Assembly: GCA_964514215.1 (NCBI GenBank)
Contig: CAZEPW010000005.1
Span: 1 to 64,000, forward strand
DNA: 64,000 nucleotides
Source of the DNA: CAYQUC01 sp964514215
GTDB taxonomy: Bacteria > Pseudomonadota > Gammaproteobacteria > UBA6429 > Thiohalophilaceae
Direction: 5' to 3'
Part shown: in pieces, positions 16,200 to 25,630 of the stretch
How the letters are laid out: each line of letters begins with the position of its first letter
How positions within the stretch are numbered: position 1 is the first letter of the stretch
Program-made: the position numbers and the translations under genes
The notes under the pieces: generated by a model
The model's database searches: none
What the model saw: only the letters and a program-made list of their open reading frames with translations
What the model was told of the DNA's origin: nothing

Positions 16200-18293
16200 T
16201 TATTTTCCGCCATTTAAGTAAACTTCAATAGCTTGGGCTTCTGGCACATTTAATAAAATACCATTCATTTCTTTGACTTTATTAATCTCCATTAAATATT
16301 TTGCCGCTTTATCTTTTTGAATATTAGGCCCACTATAAAGCCCCTTGTCACCGGCTCCATTTTGACCGTGGCAAATTAAACACTTATTGCTATAATAATC
16401 CAAGCCAGTGGCACCACCACTGCCAAGATAATCAGCAATTGATTGCGTTTGTTGGCTGGTAATAATAATTCCCTGCATATCCGTGACCCGAGCTATCTCA
16501 CCTGAAATCATAAAGCGGGTTGCACCTTTTACAAACGGAGCATAACCACTACGCCCTATTCCTGCATCACCATGACATATTGCACATTTATTATTATAAA
16601 ATGCTTGCCCGGTAGTGCCGCCGGTGCCTAAGAAATCAGCAACAAGCTGGGCATTATTATTTGATAATACAATGCCATTCATTATTGTGACATTATTAAT
16701 CGCCCCAAGAATCATACTTTGTGTCGCGCCGTTAACGGCAGGTGCGACACCGGCAATACCGGCGCCACTGACACCATGACAAATGGCACATCGAGCGGCA
16801 TAAAAATCACTACCTGTTGTACCGGTGGTTGTTCCTAGAAAATCGGCAATTAATTGTAATCCGGCTGCATCAATGGTAATCCCATTCATACTGGGAACCG
16901 TGGTAATTTTATTGGCGATCATGCCCTTGGTTGCCCCTATTACCGGTGGCGCAACTCCGGTAATCCCAACGCCAGCCACGCCATGGCATAGTTGGCAATT
17001 TCCGCGATACAAGGCATCTCCGCTTGAACCTGTTACAGCGAGATAATCTGAAACTAATTGTGCATCGGCACTACTCAAATTAATGCCATTCATCTGTGTT
17101 ACAGTTGTAATGGCATTGAGTATTTGGGCTTGTGTTGCACCTTCAATAATTTTTGGTACAGTAGTCGTACCAGTACCATTAGGGCCATGGCAAACCAGAC
17201 ATTTTGCATTGTAGATTTCAACTCCGGTGCTTGGTTGAGGTACGGCAGTGACAACCGTTACCGTTGATGTCGCCACGCCACTCAAATTGTTACCATCTTG
17301 TGCAACAATGGTAACAATATAATTTCCTGCTGTATTATAGCTGTGTGCGATTGTTGCACTGGCTCCTTGCTGGATAGCACTACCATCACCAAAATCCCAT
17401 AGGTAGTTAGTTAAGGTGGTGGAAGAATCACTGTTTGATGTTGAGGCATCAAAATTTATTGCCGTTGCAGTTTCACCACTATAAGGCCCGTTGTGTTTTA
17501 CAACTGGAACAGTACGATCCGTTATTATAACATCGGCAAAAGTCACTGCTGTGATATTATTCGAATCCGTTACTGTTAACGTTGCTGTGTGCCGACCCAT
17601 AGTGGTGAAATTCGTTTGATAACTGACTCCCGCGTTAATAAAATCGGTGCCGTCTATATTCCAATCATATTGTGTAATTACTGCACCACTTGGTGCGCTT
17701 GACTGGCCGCCATCAAAAGTAATAGTGGAATTGGGTAGTGCCGTTAGTGGTGATGTTATTCGGGCAATCGGGGTTGGCCCAAGTGCCACAACAATGATGG
17801 TTAAACTCGTGGTAGCAGCATTGTCTCCAGTAACCGCCTGATCATTATTTGCAGAAACACCGGCACCATACAAGACATAAGTACCAGCGACATTGGGAGC
17901 CTGCCAATTAAAATTCCATGCCACTTTGCCGGATAATACAGCAGATTTTGTGTGTGTTAATTCCTGATTTTGCTTACTTAAACTTGTATCGCCATTAACA
18001 ACCATTAACACACCATCACTGGCGCTAATATTTAATCCCGTTAAATTTTGCTGACCACCGCTAATCGTAAAAGTATAAGGTGTAACAGAGCCGGGTGAAA
18101 CCGTGCTGGAACCGGTGAAAACAACGCTAGGAATAGTGCCTGAATTATGACAAAGATTGCAGTATGTCACTCCATTGACTGAATTTGGATTACCGGAGTA
18201 ACCAGTAATGCCGCCGCTCAAACTATAGACATTATTGCTTAAAAAAATAAACAGAAAACTAATAAAGAATTGAGCTCGATATTGTCTATTCAC
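16200..18293 (-). CDS. Hexaheme PKD-domain cytochrome with five tandem c modules
   Basis: A secreted protein of about 697 residues. The GTG at 18293 is preferred because AGGAG lies 7 bases upstream; a TTG six bases earlier is too close to it. Order: signal peptide (to about S25), one CNLCH site at C45 in a domain resembling choice-of-anchor/reelin-like modules, two PKD domains (about 174-350), then five tandem monoheme modules of about 68 residues from 357 to the end. Each module has YxxxCxxCHG and an M(N/Q)GI segment with the probable axial Met. PKD domains suggest a surface position. As first gene of the MtrAB unit it may be the outside electron donor or acceptor in place of MtrC, which is absent. 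Confidence 0.85.
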   Translation of the reverse strand: MNRQYRAQFFISFLFIFLSNNVYSLSGGITGYSGNPNSVNGVTYCNLCHNSGTIPSVVFTGSSTVSPGSVTPYTFTISGGQQNLTGLNISASDGVLMVVNGDTSLSKQNQELTHTKSAVLSGKVAWNFNWQAPNVAGTYVLYGAGVSANNDQAVTGDNAATTSLTIIVVALGPTPIARITSPLTALPNSTITFDGGQSSAPSGAVITQYDWNIDGTDFINAGVSYQTNFTTMGRHTATLTVTDSNNITAVTFADVIITDRTVPVVKHNGPYSGETATAINFDASTSNSDSSTTLTNYLWDFGDGSAIQQGASATIAHSYNTAGNYIVTIVAQDGNNLSGVATSTVTVVTAVPQPSTGVEIYNAKCLVCHGPNGTGTTTVPKIIEGATQAQILNAITTVTQMNGINLSSADAQLVSDYLAVTGSSGDALYRGNCQLCHGVAGVGITGVAPPVIGATKGMIANKITTVPSMNGITIDAAGLQLIADFLGTTTGTTGSDFYAARCAICHGVSGAGIAGVAPAVNGATQSMILGAINNVTIMNGIVLSNNNAQLVADFLGTGGTTGQAFYNNKCAICHGDAGIGRSGYAPFVKGATRFMISGEIARVTDMQGIIITSQQTQSIADYLGSGGATGLDYYSNKCLICHGQNGAGDKGLYSGPNIQKDKAAKYLMEINKVKEMNGILLNVPEAQAIEVYLNGGK

Positions 18294-18349
18294 CGCCAAA
18301 CTCCTGTTAAATTATTATGAGACTTAACATTTATTCAGAATTTGTAGTA

Positions 18350-18390
18350 AGTATGTGCCAAGCTACAAGAAAATCATTGATCATGATCAA
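18350..18390 (-). promoter_or_regulatory. Perfect FNR box and -10 for the mtr-like unit
   Basis: TTGATCATGATCAA at 18377-18390 is a perfect, fully palindromic match to TTGAT-N4-ATCAA. On the minus strand CATACT (18355-18350) is a 4/6 match to a -10 element. A start near 18343 would put the box centre at about -40.5, the usual class II activator position. The PKD cytochrome gene begins 50 bases further on. A perfect ten-base match is expected about 0.06 times by chance in 64 kb at equal base frequencies. Confidence 0.75.
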
Positions 18391-18485
18391 AATCAAGTCA
18401 ATTCGAGATAAAAATTATTAAATGATAATTTAACCGGCGCAACATTGAAAACGGTTATGAAGAAAAAGGACAAAACTTTAAATAA

Positions 18486-18506
18486 CGGAGAGCAAATACC
18501 CCTCCG
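18486..18506 (-). terminator. Weak hairpin after the DUF302 gene
   Basis: CGGAG (18486-18490) pairs with CTCCG (18502-18506) around an 11-base loop, and on the minus strand it is followed by TTATTT. It lies just past the stop of the DUF302 gene. The five-pair stem is short, so this is a weak call. Confidence 0.3.
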
Positions 18507-18521
18507 CCAAAAACATAAATA

Positions 18522-18911
18522 TTATACTGATAGGGCGGCGCAAACCCGTTCTAGTTTTTCTTTAACTTCGCGACTTAATTTGTCTATTCCTGGTGCATGT
18601 ACCAAATCCAGTACGACCACAGGATCCATAAAACTGACATTAATTGAACCGTTTTCTTCCTCTCGAACGAGTACATTACACGGCAGCAATAACCCAACAT
18701 ATGAATCAAATTCAATAGCCTTATTCGCTATTACAGGATTACATGCGCCAAGAATGGTATAAGGACGGCGTTCAACATCAATTTTCTTTTTCAACACGTC
18801 TTTGACATTAATCGTCGTTAACACGCCAAAACCTTCTTTCGATAATTCTTGAGTCACTTTATCAATAGCTTCACCAAAAGTGCAGGCTATATTTACATCA
18901 AACGAATACAT
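18522..18911 (-). CDS. DUF302-domain protein
   Basis: A 129-residue cytoplasmic protein of the DUF302 family. The pattern DKVTQELSKEGFGVLTTINVKDVLKKK in the first third, the YTILGACNP segment with its conserved Cys, and LLPCNVLVRE with a second conserved Cys are family marks. The biochemical role is not established. Genes of this family often lie beside copper or thiol-stress genes, which fits its place after the CusCBA-type operon. A strong terminator separates it from cusA, so it probably has its own promoter. The ATG follows TAGGAG. Confidence 0.85.
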   Translation of the reverse strand: MYSFDVNIACTFGEAIDKVTQELSKEGFGVLTTINVKDVLKKKIDVERRPYTILGACNPVIANKAIEFDSYVGLLLPCNVLVREEENGSINVSFMDPVVVLDLVHAPGIDKLSREVKEKLERVCAALSV

Positions 18912-18957
18912 TCGCTTTTCTCCTAAAACTTAAATATTAATGACATTTAAAATAAAA

Positions 18958-18998
18958 TGTAGCTACTCAAAATAGTATGCCTATCTTGAGTAGCTACA
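18958..18998 (-). terminator. Strong terminator of the cusCBA operon
   Basis: On the minus strand TGTAGCTACTCAA and its exact complement form a 13-base-pair stem (18986-18998 with 18958-18970) around a 15-base loop, followed by ATTTTATTTT. It starts 11 bases after the cusA stop codon. This is the clearest intrinsic terminator in the left half of the window. Confidence 0.85.
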
Positions 18999-19008
18999 AA
19001 TTAATTTA

Positions 19009-22000
19009 TTATCTTCCTACTGAACGACCTTTCCAGAGTAAGTAGACTGCAGGAATAACGACCAATGTTAGCAAGGTTGCACTCACCATGCCACCCACCA
19101 TTGGTGCTGCAATTCGACGCATTACTTCCGAACCGGTGCCAGTACCGATCATAATGGGCAGTAAACCAGCAATAATTGCTGCAACCGTCATCATGATTGG
19201 TCGAACTCGTAACAATGCGCCATCGATCACCGCCTGACGTAACTCATCCATGGTTAAGGTATGTTTACGTTCAGACTTATGCGCTAACTGTTCAAATGCC
19301 TGATTGAGATAGACTAACATCACCACCCCAATTTCAACAGCAACACCTGCCAGAGCAATGAAACCAACATAAACTGCAACCGAAGTATTATAGTCAAGAA
19401 TATACAGTAACCAATAACCACCAACCAATGCCATTGGTAACGTACCCATGATAATTAATACTTCAACCATATTTCTAAAGTTTAAATAAAGCAGCAATAT
19501 AATAATCACCAGCGTAAAAGGAATAACGATACTCAGCTTCTCCTTAGCGCGAACCATGTATTCATATTGTCCAGACCAAGCAATGGAATAACCTGCTGGT
19601 AAAACGACATTATCCCGAACGGTAATACGCGCAGCCTCAACATAGGAGCCAACGTCTTGACCTTCTTCCAAATCAACAAATGTCCAAGCATTAAGCCGTG
19701 CATTTTCACTTTTAATCATTGCCGGACCACTTTCAATACGAATATCGGCAATTTCACCAAGCGAAATACTGGCACCAGTAGGTGTCACAACCGGTAGATT
19801 TTTTAAGTCAGTGAGAGAATCACGAACCGTACGCGGATAACGAATATTAATAGGATAACGTTCCAAACCTTCAACCGTTTGAGCAACGTTCATGCCACCA
19901 ACTGCAGTACTCACCACCGCTTGAACATCGGCAATATTTAACCCCACTCGAGCTGACGCCAAACGATTAATATCAACAGTGACATAACGACCACCAGCAA
20001 CCCGTTCAGAAAAAACCGATGCCGTTCCGGGAACAGTCTGGACTACTTTCTCAAGTTGTTTACCAATGTCCTGCAAGATTTCCAAATCCGGTCCAGCGAC
20101 TTTTATACCAACCGGTGTTTTAATCCCCGTGGCTAACATATCAATACGGGTTTTAATTGGCATAACCCAAGCATTAGTTACACCCGGATATTTAATAGCA
20201 TCATTTAATTCCTTTTTTAATTTAGACAATGTCATGCCTTCACGCCATTCACTTCGCGGCTTTAACAAGATAGTCGTTTCTATCATGGTTAGTGGTGCTG
20301 GATCAGTTGCCGTTTCAGCTCGACCAATTTTACCAAAAACTCTTTTTACTTCCGGTAGTTGCTTTATTAGCTTATCAGTTTGCTGGAGCAGTTCCTGCGC
20401 TTTACCTATTGAAACACCAGGAAACGTTGTTGGCATGTACATCAAATCACCCTCATCCAAGGCTGGCATAAACTCATCGCCAAGCTGAGATGCTGGCCAT
20501 AACCCAATAAGCACGACGATAGCACTGAAAACAAGCACTGCTTTTGGATAAGCCAACACAATATTAATAACCGGACGATAACCGGCGATTAATAACCGAT
20601 TCACTGGATTTTTGTGTTCCGGTGTAATGTGACCACGAATAAAATAGCCCATCAATACCGGTACAAGTGTAATGGATAAACCGGCTGCTGCAGCCATCGC
20701 GAAGGTTTTAGTAAACGCTAAAGGTGAAAATAATCGACCTGACTGTGCTTCGAGAGTGAACACCGGTAGGAAACTTAATGTAATAATAAGTAGTGAGAAA
20801 AATAACGCCGGTCCCACTTCCATCGTGGCCTCTCGAATTATTTCCCATCGATTTTCATCGGTTACCTCCTGCCGTTCAATATGCTTATGGACATTTTCAA
20901 TCATCACAATGGCACCATCAACCATCGCTCCAATCGCAATCGCAATACCTCCTAATGACATAATATTGGCATTAAGACCTTGCTGGTGCATGATAATAAA
21001 TGCAACTAGGATACCGATTGGCAAACTAAGAATAGCCACCAGCGCCGACCGCATGTGAAAGAGGAAAACCAAACAAACAAGTGCTACAACAACAAACTCT
21101 TCAATTAATTTATAACTTAAAGAATCAACCGCGCGATTAATTAACGAAGAACGATCGTAAGTTGGTATAATTTCAACACCTTCTGGTAAACCCTGTTTTA
21201 ATTCCTCAATTTTCTTTTTCACACCTTCAATGGTTTTTAAGGCATTTTCACCAAAGCGCATCACCACAATACCACCAACAACTTCACCCTCGCCATCAAG
21301 CTCGGCAATACCACGTCGCATTTGTGGCCCTAAACGGATATCGGCAATATCTTTTAATAAAACTGGAGTACCCTGTTTATTAACCATGATAGGAATATTT
21401 TCTAAATCATCGATTGATTTTAAATACCCAGTTGCGCGAACCATATACTCTGCTTCAGCCATTTCAATAACCGAACCACCAACTTCCTGGTTTGCCCTTT
21501 TAATTGCCATTCTAACTTTTGCTAACGGAATGGAATAAGCTCGTAACCGATCAGGATCAAGCACTACCTGATATTGTTTTACCATGCCACCCACTGTTGC
21601 AACTTCGGAGACACCAGCAACAGTTTGTAACTCATATTTCATAAACCAATCTTGCAGTGACCGTAATTGTGAAAGATCATTTTTACCGGTTCTATCAACC
21701 AAGGCATATTCATACACCCAACCAACACCAGTTGCATCGGGTCCTAATGCCGATGTTGCTTGTGGCGGTAAACGCGATGAGACCTGACTTAGATATTCCA
21801 ATACTCGAGAACGTGCCCAATACGGATCGGTTCCATCTTTAAAGATAATATAAACATACGAATCTCCAAAAAAGGAATAACCCCGCACAGTTACAGCACC
21901 GGGAACGGACAACATTGCAGTTGTTAACGGATATGTTACTTGATCTTCAACTACTCGAGGAGCCTGACCAGGATAATTAGTTTTAATAATTACTTGTACA

Positions 22001-22131
22001 TCCGACAAATCTGGAATGGCATCAAGCGGGGTATTAATAACAGAATAAATACCCCAAACGGTAATTATCAGTGTTAATAATAAAACTAAAAAACGGTTTT
22101 GTAGCGACCAGCCAATAATATGCTTTATCAT
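19009..22131 (-). CDS. cusA: CusA-type Cu(I)/Ag(I) efflux RND transporter
   Basis: A 1040-residue inner-membrane RND pump with two sets of periplasmic loops and about twelve transmembrane helices. It starts MIKHIIGWSLQNRF as in CusA/CzcA proteins. LMYMPTTFPG and the Met-bearing MPIKTRIDMLATG segment are typical of the monovalent-cation (Cu, Ag) branch rather than the Zn/Co/Cd branch. The proton-relay helix keeps acidic residues (AIAIGAMVDGAIVMIEN). It should export Cu(I) or Ag(I) with the adaptor and outer-membrane channel encoded just upstream. The gene follows cusB after 13 bases, so the three form one operon. Confidence 0.94.
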   Translation of the reverse strand: MIKHIIGWSLQNRFLVLLLTLIITVWGIYSVINTPLDAIPDLSDVQVIIKTNYPGQAPRVVEDQVTYPLTTAMLSVPGAVTVRGYSFFGDSYVYIIFKDGTDPYWARSRVLEYLSQVSSRLPPQATSALGPDATGVGWVYEYALVDRTGKNDLSQLRSLQDWFMKYELQTVAGVSEVATVGGMVKQYQVVLDPDRLRAYSIPLAKVRMAIKRANQEVGGSVIEMAEAEYMVRATGYLKSIDDLENIPIMVNKQGTPVLLKDIADIRLGPQMRRGIAELDGEGEVVGGIVVMRFGENALKTIEGVKKKIEELKQGLPEGVEIIPTYDRSSLINRAVDSLSYKLIEEFVVVALVCLVFLFHMRSALVAILSLPIGILVAFIIMHQQGLNANIMSLGGIAIAIGAMVDGAIVMIENVHKHIERQEVTDENRWEIIREATMEVGPALFFSLLIITLSFLPVFTLEAQSGRLFSPLAFTKTFAMAAAAGLSITLVPVLMGYFIRGHITPEHKNPVNRLLIAGYRPVINIVLAYPKAVLVFSAIVVLIGLWPASQLGDEFMPALDEGDLMYMPTTFPGVSIGKAQELLQQTDKLIKQLPEVKRVFGKIGRAETATDPAPLTMIETTILLKPRSEWREGMTLSKLKKELNDAIKYPGVTNAWVMPIKTRIDMLATGIKTPVGIKVAGPDLEILQDIGKQLEKVVQTVPGTASVFSERVAGGRYVTVDINRLASARVGLNIADVQAVVSTAVGGMNVAQTVEGLERYPINIRYPRTVRDSLTDLKNLPVVTPTGASISLGEIADIRIESGPAMIKSENARLNAWTFVDLEEGQDVGSYVEAARITVRDNVVLPAGYSIAWSGQYEYMVRAKEKLSIVIPFTLVIIILLLYLNFRNMVEVLIIMGTLPMALVGGYWLLYILDYNTSVAVYVGFIALAGVAVEIGVVMLVYLNQAFEQLAHKSERKHTLTMDELRQAVIDGALLRVRPIMMTVAAIIAGLLPIMIGTGTGSEVMRRIAAPMVGGMVSATLLTLVVIPAVYLLWKGRSVGR

Positions 22132-22144
22132 AATTCATTCCACC

Positions 22145-23743
22145 TTATTTGCTCAACGCTTTAGTTATTGAATTAATGACATAACCATCACTGCCTTCAA
22201 TAAGCGTGAATTCCACTTTATCTTCAGGACTAAACGTATTGAGTGAGATACTTTTAGAAACATCAAAATCCATAACCATCGCAGGCCAGCCCAAAGCCGC
22301 TACCGGATCGTGAGATAAATTAATTTTATTCTTATCTGGCATAAGCTTTTTAATTACCCCAGTGCCCGTTATTTTCTTATCGGCTTTACTGGATTTCGCG
22401 GTTGATTCAACATCATCCATACGGTTTAAACTGGCTTTTAAACTTGCTTCTGAATCTATCAAGAATTGTGCCGAGGTAACGACTATTTCACCTTCATCCA
22501 GACCACTTTTGATTTCAACAAAATCACCCGACTCAATTCCTGCAACCACCGTTTTAGCAGAAAATTCACCCGGTTTAACTTGCACAATAACACGTTGCTC
22601 ACCACCTTCTCGAATTAACGCTTCACGTGGGATTGTCACAACCTCATTTTTTGCTCCACCAAAAATCACTACTGTAGCAAACATATTGGGTTTTAATTGT
22701 TCACCCGGGTTGTCTAATCTAACTCGAACTTTTAAAGTTCGGGTTTTTTGATTCAAACTGGGATAAACATACTCAACCTTGCCATTCCACACTTTACCCG
22801 GTAAATAAGATAAGTAAATTTCAACATCTTGTCCTACTTTGACCCAATTAGCTTGTCGTTCAAACACTTCTGCAAGCAACCAGACACTGGATAAATCGGC
22901 TAAGCTTAAAATTTCAGTTGCAGGTTTCACATGTGTACCTTCTCTAACATTTAAATCAGCTACGATACCATTTTGTTCTGCATAAATTTTAATGTTTTGT
23001 TGTACACGGCTATTTTGTTTTATTTCTTTAATCGTTCGAGGTGATATTCCTAATGCCCGTAATCGATCTTCCGAAGCTCTACGTAAATTTTTATTACTAG
23101 AACGATACGATTGAAGAAATTCTTCCTGTGCGTTAACTAAGGTTGGTGAATACACTTCAAATAAAACATCACCTTTAGTAACACGCTCACCTTCAGACTT
23201 AACATACAATTTTTCTATCCATGCACTTGTTCGCAAATGAACATGGCTCAATTTTGTTTCATCAAAATCTATATAAGCAACTGTCTGAATGCGTCGCCAT
23301 AGCGGCCCTTTGGTTGCTTTTTCGGTACGCACACCCATATTTTGTACAATTCGCGGTGAGATAAAAACGTTGGAACTATCATCATTATCCTCTGCATAAA
23401 TTGCAATATAATCCATGCCCATTTCATCTTTTTTAGGTACTTTTGATGTTATGGTTGGTTTATGAGGGTGTCGATAATAACTAATAACTTTCTCACCTGA
23501 TTTTTTTGCTTTTTGTTTTTTCTCCACTAAGGTCATACCACAAATTGGACAGGTGCCTTCTTTATCACGGATAATTTGAGAGTGCATGGGACAAACATAC
23601 TTTGGATCTTGATGTTTGACGCCGTGTTCAACAGCTGATTCAGACTCTGCAACAGCAACGTTACTACTTTCTGCTTTATCACCGCCACCACAAGAAATTA
23701 AAAACACGCTTAGTGTGGCTAATATTATTAATCGAAAATTCAT
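22145..23743 (-). CDS. cusB: CusB-type periplasmic adaptor with metal-binding ends
   Basis: A 532-residue RND adaptor. The signal sequence ends in the lipobox-like LISCGGG. The N terminus holds a heavy-metal-binding domain (YVCPMHSQI, CPICGMTL) and a second segment reading YYRHPHKP where relatives usually have Met-rich RNPMNP, then KKDEMGMDY. The middle shows barrel-sandwich and hairpin regions (KLYVKSEGERVTKG). The last roughly 80 residues resemble CusF, with GWPAMVMDF. The protein should hand periplasmic Cu/Ag to CusA. The start overlaps the cusC stop by one base. Confidence 0.92.
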   Translation of the reverse strand: MNFRLIILATLSVFLISCGGGDKAESSNVAVAESESAVEHGVKHQDPKYVCPMHSQIIRDKEGTCPICGMTLVEKKQKAKKSGEKVISYYRHPHKPTITSKVPKKDEMGMDYIAIYAEDNDDSSNVFISPRIVQNMGVRTEKATKGPLWRRIQTVAYIDFDETKLSHVHLRTSAWIEKLYVKSEGERVTKGDVLFEVYSPTLVNAQEEFLQSYRSSNKNLRRASEDRLRALGISPRTIKEIKQNSRVQQNIKIYAEQNGIVADLNVREGTHVKPATEILSLADLSSVWLLAEVFERQANWVKVGQDVEIYLSYLPGKVWNGKVEYVYPSLNQKTRTLKVRVRLDNPGEQLKPNMFATVVIFGGAKNEVVTIPREALIREGGEQRVIVQVKPGEFSAKTVVAGIESGDFVEIKSGLDEGEIVVTSAQFLIDSEASLKASLNRMDDVESTAKSSKADKKITGTGVIKKLMPDKNKINLSHDPVAALGWPAMVMDFDVSKSISLNTFSPEDKVEFTLIEGSDGYVINSITKALSK

Positions 23744-25059
23744 TATTCATCTCCTAATAAATAAGACAAAGTAGCTTCGGTGCTAACATGGTCTACATTT
23801 AAACGTAAAAATTGTAATTGGGTTTTAAACTCGATGATTCGAGCTTTTATTAAACTCAAAAAATCAGAGCGATCACTTTGGTATGCAACTAGTGCTGCTT
23901 CGCTATTTTGTTTCGCCCTAGGGAAAAGTGTCTTATTATAGTGATCCATTCGTTGTTTTAACCAAATTAGTTTTGTATGAGACTTTTCTAAATTGGTATA
24001 CATCACTTGTAACATGTCGTTTAATTTATTTTTTGATACTGAAACCATTTTTAATTTTGATGCAACGCGTTTGTCTTGCCGATTACCGGTGAATAACGGA
24101 ATATCAACCATTACCATCGCACTAACAAAATTTGGACGTTCTTTACCATTTTGATTCGTTCCTTCCCGAACGCTGTAACTTAAATCTAAACTCCAAGATG
24201 GCTTATAATCCTGACGCGCTAATTCAACAGTTTTACGATTAAACTTAACATTGTTTTGAGATAACAAAATCATCGGATGTTGCAATAATTTTTTGTTGAT
24301 ACTATTTTTGTTTTGCTCTGCTTGGTTTAACACTTGAATATTATCATGAAGCTCAGTTAATTTATCGCTCAACTTCATTTTAGAATAAGACTCTCCAACC
24401 CATTTAGCTAACTCAGCTCGGGCAATTTGTTCTTTTTCGGAAAACATAAAGTCTTTATCATTCAATAAATCTAATTCTAATTGCGCTTGAATAAAATCAA
24501 CCTGTCGTCGTTTACCTGCGGCATATTGTCCTTCAGTAATATTCACTAAATCATTAAACAAAAGTCTATTTTCATCTAAGATTTTTTTAGCATTAATCCA
24601 ATAATAAACTTCTAGCCAGGCTTTTCGTGATAATTCTCGAACCTTGCGTTTACGTTCGGTCATCTTTATCTGGCTTTTATCGGAAAGAATCAACGCACGT
24701 TGCGATTTAATTTCCAAACTATCACCTTTAGGAAACATCTGCACAATACCAATTTTTTTCTGTGTCATTGGCTCTTGATTTTGTTTAAAGGTATCATCCG
24801 GATAGTTTATAAAACCAAACTTTAGTTTTGGATCGGGTAATGTATTTAAGGCAATGCTTTCCTGTTGCAAAGCAGATGACTTTTCTTGAAATGATTTAAT
24901 GATAAAATCACGGTTTAGCGCAATTTGTTCAACGTCTTCTAACGTTAAAGCCGTTGCGGTTGGACTGGCATAACTACTATTAACTGTAGCAATATACAAA
25001 AGGGTTGTAAAAAATGCTTTTATGGCATTCGGTCTTACATAAAGCAATTGAAAAAACAT
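23743..25059 (-). CDS. cusC: CusC/TolC-family outer-membrane efflux channel
   Basis: An outer-membrane factor of about 438 residues from the ATG at 25059, chosen because GGAG lies 6 bases upstream; a TTG at 25071 is too early. It has a signal peptide ending SSYA, then two repeats of helical hairpins and strands with typical LPDPKLKFGF and SYSVREG segments. There is no lipobox. It should form the exit duct of the CusCBA pump. It is first in the operon, with one-base overlap into cusB. The small Cys-rich gene upstream, 93 bases away, may be co-transcribed. Confidence 0.88.
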   Translation of the reverse strand: MFFQLLYVRPNAIKAFFTTLLYIATVNSSYASPTATALTLEDVEQIALNRDFIIKSFQEKSSALQQESIALNTLPDPKLKFGFINYPDDTFKQNQEPMTQKKIGIVQMFPKGDSLEIKSQRALILSDKSQIKMTERKRKVRELSRKAWLEVYYWINAKKILDENRLLFNDLVNITEGQYAAGKRRQVDFIQAQLELDLLNDKDFMFSEKEQIARAELAKWVGESYSKMKLSDKLTELHDNIQVLNQAEQNKNSINKKLLQHPMILLSQNNVKFNRKTVELARQDYKPSWSLDLSYSVREGTNQNGKERPNFVSAMVMVDIPLFTGNRQDKRVASKLKMVSVSKNKLNDMLQVMYTNLEKSHTKLIWLKQRMDHYNKTLFPRAKQNSEAALVAYQSDRSDFLSLIKARIIEFKTQLQFLRLNVDHVSTEATLSYLLGDE

Positions 25060-25152
25060 CGCTGTCTCCAATAATAAATTTAATTTAATCGTATAACATC
25101 CGCTGCATTAACAGATACGTATGCAGGTTGTTACAAAAGTACTCGAATTAAA

Positions 25153-25545
25153 CTAGCTTACTCTCGGAGGTCGAAATAATTCAGAATGAAGAAGATTGAT
25201 TTCACGTTGCTCAAAAGTCATCATATATTGCTGTGACTCATAAGCATTGATTAGCTCGTGATTTGGAAATAAGGCGACAACAGATGCGGCAGAATAGCAA
25301 TGAGTGGAATCGCAAACATTATCGTCACAGCAGTTTTCTAACTGTTCTGACTCTTGAGACATTGCAAATATCTCACAATGCTCCATATCCATATAGGTTA
25401 CCACACTGGCCTTGGGGGCCATAAACTCACCTAGATTTTGTGCAAAGCTTTGCTGCACAGTAAGCAATAACATCATTGCTATCATCACTGTGTATAGCTT
25501 TTTAGCTTGTCGAAAAAAATCTAACATGTTGTGCGCTTGATTCAC
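25153..25545 (-). CDS. Small secreted Cys-rich protein upstream of cusCBA
   Basis: A 130-residue protein not recognised as a named family. It has a hydrophobic signal segment (about residues 15-36, ending SFAQ), then a cluster of five Cys and one His around residues 69-82 (CCDDNVC and HCYSA), preceded by a lone Cys in EHCEIF. It ends ELFRPPRVS. The Cys/His cluster next to a copper efflux operon suggests periplasmic metal binding; this is inference. It starts with GTG at 25545 or ATG at 25527, and no clear ribosome site decides between them. Confidence 0.6.
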   Translation of the reverse strand: MNQAHNMLDFFRQAKKLYTVMIAMMLLLTVQQSFAQNLGEFMAPKASVVTYMDMEHCEIFAMSQESEQLENCCDDNVCDSTHCYSAASVVALFPNHELINAYESQQYMMTFEQREINLLHSELFRPPRVS

Positions 25546-25630
25546 TTAATTGTTGTGCATTGTAATAAGAGACATTTTAAAAGAAGCTTAGTTCAGTGTC
25601 TATTGCAAAATTCTCAAAATATCGATTACA

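Noticed and set aside
16200..17222. Periodic DNA that might be a CRISPR array
   Set aside because: The period of about 205 bases encodes homologous cytochrome modules in one frame. There are no short identical repeats with unique spacers and no cas genes.
18340..18366. Sigma-54-like TTGGCAC element before the PKD cytochrome
   Set aside because: The -24 half is present on the minus strand, but the -12 GC is missing at the right distance (CT instead). The perfect FNR box with a sigma-70-like -10 explains the region better.
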